NCBI GenBank assembly: GCA_904501915.1
Contig: CAJGCV010000010.1
Location: 1 to 32,515 of the forward strand
Length of the DNA stretch: 32,515 nucleotides
Source: an uncultured Akkermansia sp.
GTDB lineage: Bacteria; Verrucomicrobiota; Verrucomicrobiia; Verrucomicrobiales; Akkermansiaceae
Reading direction: 5' to 3'
Shown here: positions 25,183-32,446 of the stretch, one piece after another
Position numbering within the stretch: the stretch's first letter is position 1
How the letters are laid out: every line of letters begins with the position of its first letter
Made by a program: the position numbers and the translations under genes
Notes under the pieces: generated by a model
Told to the model about the DNA's origin: nothing
Database searches by the model: none
Seen by the model: the letters and a program-made list of their open reading frames with translations, nothing else

Positions 25183-25254
25183 ATGGCTGAGCAAGAGTGC
25201 AAAGCACCTGCAGGTTGTTCATGTTCTTCGCATTATCTTTCTATTAAGTCATAG
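25183..25254 (+). CDS. Possible 23-codon Cys-containing ORF
   Basis: In the 116-base gap between the two GYF_2 genes, an ATG opens 23 codons with Cys at 6, 12 and 14 (MAEQECKAPAGCSCSSHY) and a TAG at 25252-25254. No ribosome binding site is apparent. Listed only because of the Cys spacing and because nothing else explains the gap; it could be chance. Confidence 0.15.
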   Translation: MAEQECKAPAGCSCSSHYLSIKS

Positions 25255-25274
25255 AAAACCAACTTACGCAAACA

Positions 25275-26813
25275 ATGAATCTATACTATGTAAGTATTAA
25301 GGGACAGCCAGTGGGACCAATTAATGAAGCAGAACTCCAGACTGAAGCCGCAGCAGGTCAATATGCCGCAGGAACTCTTATCTGGCGCGAGGGCATGACA
25401 GGCTGGGAACCCATCGAGCAGCATTTTAAGCTTCCTGCGGCTCCCCCTCCCCTGCCTGAGGATGAACCGCCTCCCCTTCCTACGCAGAAAACGGTGAATC
25501 TTGATGACCTTGGCAAGAAAATCAAGAACGCCGCCGAAAACATCAACAAATTCGGAAAAAACGTAGGTGACATAGCGGGTCAGGCTACCGGGCTCGAAAA
25601 GCTTGATGGTTTTTCATTTAAACAGTTTTGTAAAGAACTTTTCCGACATCACACCCTGGATGAGGTATTGGATTTATTCTGTTGTGGGACTCCCAGAACC
25701 ACACCCGACCTGAAGGAAATAAATGCCTCATGGCCGGCACCGTGGATTTTCTCACGCATGCTGTGTTTCTTTCTCATCCTCTATGTTGGCTTCAACTACG
25801 CACTTGCGCAATGGCATAATCTCAACCTGATACCAGGACTGATCTTCATAGGTTGCTTTGCCATGCCATTTTGTGTATCCATCTTTTTCTTCGAGACGAA
25901 TGTCAAACGAGATATGCCATTTTTTGAAATCATCAAATGTTTCTTACTGGGTGGCGTATTCTCTTTGTTTGCAGCCCTGCTCTTTTTTGAACACGGCTCT
26001 TTATTTTCTGGAGCATGGTGGGCTGCCTTCATGGAAGAACCAGCCAAGCTGCTGGTAGCCTTACTCATCGTAAGCCCCATGTATCGCAGGGGAAACGTGC
26101 TGCACGGCATGGCAGTCGGCTGCGCAGTCGGCGCAGGTTTTGCCGCATTTGAATCAGCGGGGTATGTATATCGATATCTGGGTATGTATACCGACTTGAT
26201 CATGGCCTACGACTTGGGAGGCAGCGCAGATATCGTTATCTGGACAGCACATAAACACGGCATTACATTTAATATGCCCTATGAGCAGTTTGCCAACAAT
26301 CCAGCAGGCAGTATCCGTCTCCTGCAGGAACAAGTAAACCCAGATACTGTTCTCATCACGAGGGCGATACTGACACCATTCTGCCATGTTGTATGGTCAG
26401 CCATCACTGTTGGTGCATTCTACCATGTCATGACTAAAAGAGCACAGGAACCCGGCAGAAAAACGTGGTGTATTGACCTCTCTGCGCTGGGCGATAAATT
26501 CTCTTTCGGGATGTATAAATTAGCAACCATTTTCACATTCCAGAAGGACGACTTGACTGACAACAAACTTAACATGTTTATTTTCTGCGATTATCGCTTC
26601 CTGTCCCTGTTCTTTTGTGCCATTGCCTTGCATGCAGTCTGGAACAGCCCGCTTCTTGAAGGATTAGGTATCTTTAAGCTCCTGGGAATTGGTATCGTCG
26701 GCTGGCTGATTGCCCTTCTGCTGCTACAAATTGGCATCCACCAGATCCGGAAAGAAAAAGAAGCCCTTCTCAACCAATCCGAAATCGAGGAAGAACCTGC
26801 TCGGGAATCATAA
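25275..26813 (+). CDS. GYF_2-PrsW family intramembrane protease
   Basis: 512 residues. An N-terminal GYF_2 domain (2-51: YYV, GP, TLIWREGM, WEPIEQHF) is followed by a proline-rich linker (54-69, PPPLP twice), a helical segment (about 72-140) and a multi-pass membrane region (about 155-490, roughly eight helices). The PrsW (M82) motifs are present: E254-E255-xx-K258 (MEEPAKLL), E293 (GFAAFES), H371 (CHVVW) and H453 (HAVWN). PrsW cuts the anti-sigma factor RsiW in Bacillus as the site-1 step of regulated proteolysis; relatives act on other membrane proteins. Here the fused GYF_2 domain and its sharing with the preceding ankyrin protein suggest substrate or partner recruitment on the cytosolic side. 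No sigma/anti-sigma pair is nearby. It is the last gene of the AT-richer cluster; no clear terminator follows. Confidence 0.88.
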   Translation: MNLYYVSIKGQPVGPINEAELQTEAAAGQYAAGTLIWREGMTGWEPIEQHFKLPAAPPPLPEDEPPPLPTQKTVNLDDLGKKIKNAAENINKFGKNVGDIAGQATGLEKLDGFSFKQFCKELFRHHTLDEVLDLFCCGTPRTTPDLKEINASWPAPWIFSRMLCFFLILYVGFNYALAQWHNLNLIPGLIFIGCFAMPFCVSIFFFETNVKRDMPFFEIIKCFLLGGVFSLFAALLFFEHGSLFSGAWWAAFMEEPAKLLVALLIVSPMYRRGNVLHGMAVGCAVGAGFAAFESAGYVYRYLGMYTDLIMAYDLGGSADIVIWTAHKHGITFNMPYEQFANNPAGSIRLLQEQVNPDTVLITRAILTPFCHVVWSAITVGAFYHVMTKRAQEPGRKTWCIDLSALGDKFSFGMYKLATIFTFQKDDLTDNKLNMFIFCDYRFLSLFFCAIALHAVWNSPLLEGLGIFKLLGIGIVGWLIALLLLQIGIHQIRKEKEALLNQSEIEEEPARES

Positions 26814-26845
26814 AAGAATTATTATATCTGATTCAGCTCAGTAGA

Positions 26846-27391
26846 TTAACGCCTCCAGCACTCCTCTCCGTGGCCATTGATGATGCCGACGGCCTGGAGC
26901 CAGGAGCAGGCGGTGGTGGAGCCGAAGAAGCGCATGCCGCGGCGCTTCAGGTCGCGTGAGAGGGAATCGGAGAGCGGCGAAGTGGTGCGCAGGGTGTAGG
27001 GCTCGCGCACCACTTCGTTGTGGGTAAAGCCCCAGGCGTAGGCGGCAAAGCTGCCGTATTCGGCCTGGATTTGCAGGAAGATGCGGCTGTTGGCAATGGC
27101 GGCTTGTATCTTGCCGCGGTGGCGGATGATGCCGGGGTTCTGCAGCAGGGCGGCTACCTCGGCCTCACCAAAAGCGGCCACAGCGCGCGCATCAAAGCCG
27201 GCAAAGGCGGCGCGGAATGCCTCGCGCTTGTTGAGTACACATTCCCAGGAAAGCCCGGCCACAAACATCTCCAGCAGCAGCATCTCGTAGAGGTAGGCAT
27301 CGCACCGCGAGGGACGCCCCCACTCCTCATCGTGATATTTCACATAGAGCGGGTTGCGCAGATTCACCCATTGACAGCGACAGGCAGGCAT
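26846..27391 (-). CDS. tag: DNA-3-methyladenine glycosylase I
   Basis: 181 residues from the ATG at 27391; the frame extends 28 codons upstream but only this start gives the family N terminus (PACRCQWV, then YHDEEWG). Tag removes 3-methyladenine from alkylated DNA, opening base excision repair; cytosolic, about 185 residues, helix-hairpin-helix superfamily. Zinc ligands expected in Tag are visible: C4 or C6, H20 (KYHDEEWG), H174 and C178 (NGHGEECW). The core YEMLLLEMFVAGLSWE matches the family's FEMLxLExxQAGLSW. It is single, convergent with the PrsW gene and divergent from the AAA ATPase gene; a promoter is found 13 bases before the ATG. Confidence 0.95.
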   Translation of the reverse strand: MPACRCQWVNLRNPLYVKYHDEEWGRPSRCDAYLYEMLLLEMFVAGLSWECVLNKREAFRAAFAGFDARAVAAFGEAEVAALLQNPGIIRHRGKIQAAIANSRIFLQIQAEYGSFAAYAWGFTHNEVVREPYTLRTTSPLSDSLSRDLKRRGMRFFGSTTACSWLQAVGIINGHGEECWRR

Positions 27392-27404
27392 AATCGGATA
27401 GCAG

Positions 27405-27433
27405 TATTTAGCATGTACCGGGTCTGCTTTCAA
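27405..27433 (-). promoter_or_regulatory. Promoter of tag
   Basis: Minus strand: -35 TTGAAA (27428-27433), 17-base spacer, -10 TAAATA (27405-27410), 13 bases to the ATG at 27391, so the leader is only about six bases. This also excludes the longer upstream reading of the gene, which would run through the promoter. Confidence 0.6.
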
Positions 27434-27466
27434 GCGAAAAAACGAGAGGAGAAGTCGCTTCCACTT

Positions 27467-27477
27467 GTGTCCCAAAG
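27467..27477 (+). repeat. Dispersed intergenic element, copy 2 (core only)
   Basis: GTGTCCCAAAG, identical to the first 11 bases of the copies at 5802 and 32383. Downstream similarity is weak (a CGACATAAA about 25 bases on), so this may be a decayed copy. It lies between the divergent tag and AAA ATPase genes. Confidence 0.4.
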
Positions 27478-27561
27478 GTTATGGGAAAACAGCCTTAAAC
27501 GACATAAAGGCATAGTGTTCTGCATGAATGTGTTTTGGAGAACGTTTTGTGTCAGCAGTGA

Positions 27562-27590
27562 TTGACAAGAAAAAGGAAGTACCATATCAT
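27562..27590 (+). promoter_or_regulatory. Near-consensus promoter of the AAA ATPase gene
   Basis: -35 TTGACA (27562-27567), 17-base spacer, -10 TATCAT (27585-27590). The leader to the ATG at 27691 would be about 94 bases, unlike the leaderless genes elsewhere in the window. Confidence 0.65.
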
Positions 27591-27690
27591 GTTCAGAGCG
27601 CATCATACACGGGCTACGGAAACGTAAGCAGCGGATTCCGAGGCTTTGTGAGTTTCCGAGCGGCATTCCCTTCCATCCCGGTTTTACCCT

Positions 27691-28569
27691 ATGATATATC
27701 TGGAAAGTTTCAGTATTCCCGACATTGTCGAGGAAGAACAGTTTCTCAACTCTAGTTCTCACAGATTCTGCACGCAGCAATACTACCCCTTCAAGGTATT
27801 CGATTCTCCCCTGCCCACGCTGCAGATGCAGAATATCACCATTCTGTACGGCGGCAACGGCTCCGGCAAAACCACGCTGCTCAACCTCATGGCAGAAAAG
27901 CTGAAACTGCCACGCAGCTCGCCATACAACCGCACCCCTCTCTTTGATGTATATGCCGAAATGTGCAGCATGGAGCTTGCGGGTCAGAGGTCCGGCTACC
28001 CGGAACCGCTTCCCTATGAGAGCCGCTTTATCGGCAGTGATGATGTGTTTGAGCATATCCTCAACCTGCGAGAGCAGAATGACGCGCTCCATCTGGCAGC
28101 CGAGCGCACAGCCCGCCAGTGGGCATCCGAAAATACTCAGCGTATGCGGCTCGACACCCGGGAACAGGGTGGGTTCGATGCGTTCCTGACCCACATGGAA
28201 GCCCGCCGCAGCACCCGCAGAAACTTCGTACGCCACCGCGTGCAGGAGGCCAGTCGCGAATACTCCAACGGGGAGAGCGCCTTCATTTATTTCACCGAGG
28301 CAATTGCCGAGCGCGGGCTTTACCTGCTCGATGAACCGGAAAACAGCCTGTCTCCGAATTTGCAACTCGATCTGGTCAGATTCCTTTCTTCCAGCGCGGT
28401 ATGCGGGGCACAGCTGGTCATGGCCACTCACTCGCCTCTGCTTCTGAGCATTCCGGGCGCAAAAATCTACGACCTCGACCACCGCCCGGTTTCTGTACGC
28501 CCGTGGTACGAGCTCGAAAATGTGCGGCTGCTGCACGATTTCTTCTACCAGCACCACGATTTATTCTGA
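27691..28569 (+). CDS. Solitary AAA/ABC-type ATPase (AAA_21-like)
   Basis: 292 residues, cytosolic. Walker A is GGNGSGKTT (about 54-62), an ABC-like signature region EYSNGESAF lies near 190-198, Walker B is LYLLDEPENS (about 211-220) with the catalytic Glu, and the H-loop is MATHSPLLL (about 247-255). The order matches Rad50/SMC-like or AAA_21 ATPases with a short insert instead of a long coiled coil; the insert (about 120-180) is Arg-rich and helical. Such proteins occur as predicted ATP-binding proteins in many bacteria and as the ATPase half of some defence systems (for example OLD- or PD-T4-6-like pairs), but no nuclease or partner gene adjoins it. It ends at a hairpin shared with the convergent exported-protein operon. 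Confidence 0.88.
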   Translation: MIYLESFSIPDIVEEEQFLNSSSHRFCTQQYYPFKVFDSPLPTLQMQNITILYGGNGSGKTTLLNLMAEKLKLPRSSPYNRTPLFDVYAEMCSMELAGQRSGYPEPLPYESRFIGSDDVFEHILNLREQNDALHLAAERTARQWASENTQRMRLDTREQGGFDAFLTHMEARRSTRRNFVRHRVQEASREYSNGESAFIYFTEAIAERGLYLLDEPENSLSPNLQLDLVRFLSSSAVCGAQLVMATHSPLLLSIPGAKIYDLDHRPVSVRPWYELENVRLLHDFFYQHHDLF

Positions 28570-28585
28570 TTCCGGAAAGAAAATC

Positions 28586-28612
28586 GCCGCAATGCCAGGC
28601 AGGCATTGCGGC
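28586..28612. terminator. Bidirectional hairpin between AAA ATPase gene and exported-protein operon
   Basis: A perfect 11-pair stem (GCCGCAATGCC at 28586-28596 with GGCATTGCGGC at 28602-28612) and 5-base loop. Read on the minus strand it is followed by a T-rich run (GATTTTCTTT); on the plus strand the T run is weaker. Confidence 0.75.
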
Positions 28613-28637
28613 AATCATTTGTAAAAAGCGCACTGGT

Positions 28638-29867
28638 TTACCGTGGAATAACCGTGATTTCGCCCCAGGTGCTTCGCTTGCCGGGGTCGTTACCATAAGT
28701 GATTTCCAGGCAGGGTTTCTTAAGATCTTTCTTCACGGTGAAAGTAATATCCTTCTCCGTGCCTGCAGACCAGGAAACCTCACACGGTTCATCATGCGAA
28801 GCAACGCACTTCTTGCCATCCATGAGGCGGAGACGCTTCACGATGATGCCGTCGCGACCGGTGGTAAGCTTGAAGTGAATCGCGTATGTACCAGGCTTGG
28901 TGATAGGCACGTCATGCATAAGCATGGGCTCCGGAACAGAAGGGATAATCTGGTCGCTCCAGCCCTGACCGTAGCGGTAGGTCTTCACCCAGTCACGCAT
29001 AACGACGGGAGCAGACAGTCCCAGGGGGGACTCAGGGTCAAGCTTCTGCATCTTCTTGGCATACTTAGTGATAAGCGTACCACCAGCCAGCGGACCGTAT
29101 GAGCGGCGGATCTGCCCGATTGCATCGGCGCAGGCTCTCTGTTTCTGCCACGGCGAAAGCTGCGGATTCTCGAGCACTTTGTCCAGGCGGGCCAGGTAAT
29201 CGGTCATGGCTTCATCCTTCCCGCGCCCGAATCCGAAATTCAGGATGCCGAGGTAGCCATGCTTATCTTCGGGGTCGTTATTGCGCATAGCGTCCCGGAG
29301 TCCGCCCGGCCATTCAATGCCGTCAACGCGGGATGATTCCAGAAGCAGACGATTCTTCTCCCCGGCATCAGAAGAAGCATTGGCTTTAGCCAGCAGGTCA
29401 TCCTGCTTCTTCTTGGCAGCCATCTTCCCCTTGACCAGGGCGGCAACTTCTGCCGTCGAGGAATTCATCAGAGCCTCACCATGCAGGGTCGCATACGAAC
29501 GGCCCCCCTTCTCGTAGAAAACAAGCGCAGGATAGGAGATATCAGACATATCGCCGGGGTAGCCCAGCGGAGCAACCACGCTCTTTACATGAGCATTATT
29601 TTTTTCGTTGCGGTTCTGGTAGATGGGCGCCAGAATAAGCGCAGCATTACCGGCGGCTTCCTGCACCCCCGCATCGGCAATAAGCTTCTTGCAGAGCTTT
29701 TCGCCATAGCGGTCCCAGCCCTCGGGGTAAATAAACAGGATGTAGCCGTCATCCGTCACCTTTTGCTTGGCAGCCTCGACGCTGGGATACTGCCGTGCAG
29801 CCTGAGCAGGAGTGCTCACAGCCAACGTCGTAAAGGCAGCCATCATCAGAAAAAGAGTTTTCTTCAT
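28638..29867 (-). CDS. Exported protein with thioredoxin-like N-terminal region
   Basis: 409 residues with a signal peptide (about 1-23, ending AQA-A). Residues about 25-150 have the strand-helix pattern of a thioredoxin-like fold (GYILFIYPEGWDRYGEKLCKKLI, later YPALVFYEKGG), but there is no CxxC, so it would not be a disulfide enzyme. The middle (about 150-300) is helical and Lys/Ala-rich. The last 110 residues (about 300-409) look like a beta-sandwich (TKPGTYAIHFKLTTG; KDITFTVKKDLKKPCLEITYG). The gene lies 27 bases after the larger exported protein's stop codon and is the second gene of that operon. I do not recognise a named family; its beta-rich end may bind a surface ligand. Confidence 0.7.
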   Translation of the reverse strand: MKKTLFLMMAAFTTLAVSTPAQAARQYPSVEAAKQKVTDDGYILFIYPEGWDRYGEKLCKKLIADAGVQEAAGNAALILAPIYQNRNEKNNAHVKSVVAPLGYPGDMSDISYPALVFYEKGGRSYATLHGEALMNSSTAEVAALVKGKMAAKKKQDDLLAKANASSDAGEKNRLLLESSRVDGIEWPGGLRDAMRNNDPEDKHGYLGILNFGFGRGKDEAMTDYLARLDKVLENPQLSPWQKQRACADAIGQIRRSYGPLAGGTLITKYAKKMQKLDPESPLGLSAPVVMRDWVKTYRYGQGWSDQIIPSVPEPMLMHDVPITKPGTYAIHFKLTTGRDGIIVKRLRLMDGKKCVASHDEPCEVSWSAGTEKDITFTVKKDLKKPCLEITYGNDPGKRSTWGEITVIPR

Positions 29868-29894
29868 AGTCTTATTTACAGGTAAAAAGGGTTA

Positions 29895-32294
29895 TCAGGC
29901 AGCAGGTTCGCCATATACGTAGATACCGTTAGCGTGGAACACTTCCGGACCACCGGGACGCAGCACGCGCACATAGAGAGCCTTCGGGCGTTCCTTCTCC
30001 AGATTAAAGCGGATAATGTAATTGCCCGTTGAAGGGATGGGTTCGCCCACATCGTGCCAGTCATCATCGCGGCCGGTATCAGACACCTGCACTTTCACAG
30101 GGCGGAAACGCCCAATGAGGCTCCAATTGTTGGTACCAGCAAAGACAACCCCCGTCACATAGGCATGCTTGGGCAACTTCACGGCAATCCAGGGGTTATT
30201 CTCACGGGCGGTATGAATGGAGCCACCCTGCTTGGTCAGCAGACCGGAGTGGGTGTGGGGAATATCCCACTGGCTGGTGCTGCTGGCAAAGGGCAAGCCG
30301 CCTTCCGACACCAGCTTACCGGCAAAGCCCTGGAAGTCCGGGATAGCGGCACTACCCTTGATTTCCTTGGGATCAATCATCTTGCTGATAGCGTTGAAGG
30401 TCGAGGTATCGCGCTCTCTTTCAGCAGTCAGCAGCAGCCCGCCCAGCATTCTGGCACGCTGCGCAGACGTCATGGCCTTGCTGGAACCGAGCGCTGCAAT
30501 CATATCATCAGAAAGGCGCTTCTTGCCAGCCTCGCTCAAGGAATTGGAAACATTGTTACCCCAAGCCATCATGGCGCCAGAGTACGCATCATGCGGAGCA
30601 GAAGCCTTCAACACCTGAACATACAACGAAATAGCCGCATCCTCAGCATTACCACTCAGTTTCTTGCAGGTCTGGAGCTGAGAATCGGCAAAATTCTCAA
30701 TATACCAGCGGTCAGGGCCCATCACCTCAGCGTTCTTCCAGAACTGGGCACAGGCCTTAATCATGTCCTCTGCGCTCATGCCGGAATTAGCCATGCTCTG
30801 AATAATGCCGTTCTTGAGCAGCTCGGCAGCCTGTTCCGGATATTCCTTAGCCATGCCGGAGCACAGACGGCTGTTGAGCTTCTTCCATGCCTCAGCATTC
30901 TTGGGCATGACAGAATTCAGGAACGACTTATATTCGCGCCACAGCGGATAATTCAGGGGAGCCTCCTTGGCAGATTGCTCAAAGCAATCGAGGGCCTTAT
31001 CCTGATTCTTGGCAGTCCAGTATGCGTGTCCCAGAATTCTGTATGCATTGCCCAGGCGGGTTGTAGCGGCATTCTTCTTATCGTACAACGCATCCGTGAG
31101 GTGTAAGGAGCTGAAAGTGTAGTTACCTTCCCACGGAATCCAGTGCAGGCCGCGTTCCCAGCTCAGCGAATAGGCAGGAGTCCATTTGCCATCCACCAGC
31201 ACGATATAGGCGCAGTGCCCGGGTTCACCATTCGTAAGGGCCGGCACACCATTGGCGCAGGCAGATGCTGCACCAAAGTGCGAAAGACTGCCGCACACGC
31301 CACCCACATTCTTGGTGAGCCACATGTGGTTGTCCGTTTTCACCCCCTCCCACGGAGCATAGTAGTATGCGCCGTGAATGCTGTCGCCATACACGTTATC
31401 CAGAATATAGCCACAGCGCCAGCAGCTGGCGGGATACTGCCAATCCGGCAGGTGAACATTGTTCAGCGCCCATTCAAATGCCGTAACAGTACCGGAACGG
31501 TGACCGGGCTTCCAACCGCAGGCAACGCGGCGATGGTGCATGGGCAGCTTGTCGAAAGAAGTATTCAGACGCCCCTGGCGCCAGTATTTCAGGAAGTATT
31601 TGGCGCGGTCAATAGCATCCACCGTGCGCGCATTATTACGGGTATATTCCAGCGCAATCGCGGTGGTAATGTCACGGGCCACGCCCTTCTTAAGCGCGCC
31701 GGAGTCAGCCTCGGCAATGGCGGCGATTATCTGCACCACACGACCAAATCTTGAGACATCGCCCGAGAAAGCAATCTGCTCCATCCATTCAACATCCGAC
31801 AGAATGGCACTCAACACGCCTTCAAACTTCGTGAAATCGATGGGGTACTTGACTTCCTTCTGCAGGCGCTTCAAATCCTTGCGTGCATTGCCGAGGCGAT
31901 ATTCTGCATTCTTCTTTTCAGCCCCAGTCTTGCTCTGGACCTCCGTTTCCAGGCGGGCAATCTCGTCCTTCCTACCCTGCACATTCTTCGGCAGATTGTT
32001 ATTAAAGTTCTTATTTGCCTCCTGCTGTCCAACTTCGAGATTGGCAAAATGGCACATCAGCAGAAGCTTCAGATTTTCCTTATCGTTGATGAAGGACTGA
32101 ACATCCTTCTTGTCGAGACCTTTAAGAGACTTCTGAATCTTCTTGATGAGCTGTGCGCGCAATTTCTCAGGACTATTCCATGCAGAGCCCTTCGGCGCAG
32201 CCACCTGTGCAGGTGATGACTCCTGAGCCATCACCTGTTGCATGCTACCCATGCATAACACAGCCAAAGCTAGTGAAAAAAATGCAAGTTTCAT
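29895..32294 (-). CDS. Exported transglutaminase-like / TPR / F5/8 type C-like protein
   Basis: 799 residues with a signal peptide (about 1-23, ending VMA-Q). Residues 105-147 can form a coiled coil. A transglutaminase/papain-like core follows: C334 in GGVCGSLSHFGAASACANGVPAL and H360 in GEPGHCAYIVLVDGKW fit the Cys and His of that fold; the expected Asp after the Trp is not obvious (AYSLSW), so activity is uncertain. Helical TPR-like repeats lie at about 410-600 (ILGHAYWTAKNQDKALDCFEQSAKEAP). The C-terminal 140 residues (about 660-797) resemble a discoidin (F5/8 type C, CBM32-like) domain: WIAVKLPKHAYVTGVVFAG, RFRPVKVQVSDTG, KALYVRVLRPGG. Such domains bind glycans. An extracellular or periplasmic glycan-bound cysteine peptidase or crosslinking enzyme is inferred. 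It heads an operon with the following exported protein. Confidence 0.75.
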   Translation of the reverse strand: MKLAFFSLALAVLCMGSMQQVMAQESSPAQVAAPKGSAWNSPEKLRAQLIKKIQKSLKGLDKKDVQSFINDKENLKLLLMCHFANLEVGQQEANKNFNNNLPKNVQGRKDEIARLETEVQSKTGAEKKNAEYRLGNARKDLKRLQKEVKYPIDFTKFEGVLSAILSDVEWMEQIAFSGDVSRFGRVVQIIAAIAEADSGALKKGVARDITTAIALEYTRNNARTVDAIDRAKYFLKYWRQGRLNTSFDKLPMHHRRVACGWKPGHRSGTVTAFEWALNNVHLPDWQYPASCWRCGYILDNVYGDSIHGAYYYAPWEGVKTDNHMWLTKNVGGVCGSLSHFGAASACANGVPALTNGEPGHCAYIVLVDGKWTPAYSLSWERGLHWIPWEGNYTFSSLHLTDALYDKKNAATTRLGNAYRILGHAYWTAKNQDKALDCFEQSAKEAPLNYPLWREYKSFLNSVMPKNAEAWKKLNSRLCSGMAKEYPEQAAELLKNGIIQSMANSGMSAEDMIKACAQFWKNAEVMGPDRWYIENFADSQLQTCKKLSGNAEDAAISLYVQVLKASAPHDAYSGAMMAWGNNVSNSLSEAGKKRLSDDMIAALGSSKAMTSAQRARMLGGLLLTAERERDTSTFNAISKMIDPKEIKGSAAIPDFQGFAGKLVSEGGLPFASSTSQWDIPHTHSGLLTKQGGSIHTARENNPWIAVKLPKHAYVTGVVFAGTNNWSLIGRFRPVKVQVSDTGRDDDWHDVGEPIPSTGNYIIRFNLEKERPKALYVRVLRPGGPEVFHANGIYVYGEPAA

Positions 32295-32319
32295 ATTGAT
32301 AGAAATTTAAAACTTACCG

Positions 32320-32348
32320 ATTCTACCATTTTTTTCACGTGTCTTCAA
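32320..32348 (-). promoter_or_regulatory. Promoter of the exported-protein operon
   Basis: Minus strand: -35 TTGAAG (32343-32348), 17-base spacer, -10 TAGAAT (32320-32325), 25 bases to the ATG at 32294, giving a leader of about 19 bases. Confidence 0.6.
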
Positions 32349-32382
32349 GTTAAAAAGCATCAGACTTAACGCCCCACCACAT

Positions 32383-32446
32383 GTGTCCCAAAGATTTTTT
32401 CTGAGAGACGCAAGTGCCGATAAATCCTAGGCTTTCCGAATAGAGG
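32383..32446 (+). repeat. Dispersed intergenic element, copy 3
   Basis: GTGTCCCAAAG (32383-32393), then GAGA, CCGATAAA, TTCCGAAT and TAGAGG in the same order as in copy 1 at 5802, with about 10 extra bases in two spacers. It is followed by a small hairpin (GGCTT...AAGCC). No gene is recognised between 32349 and the window end. Confidence 0.5.

Noticed and set aside
27528..27755. A 75-codon plus-strand open frame before the AAA ATPase gene
   Set aside because: It crosses the near-consensus promoter at 27562-27590 and runs out of frame into the ATPase gene.
27430..28557. A 375-codon minus-strand open frame
   Set aside because: It is antisense to the AAA ATPase gene, which has intact Walker A, Walker B and H-loop motifs; the minus frame shows no domain.
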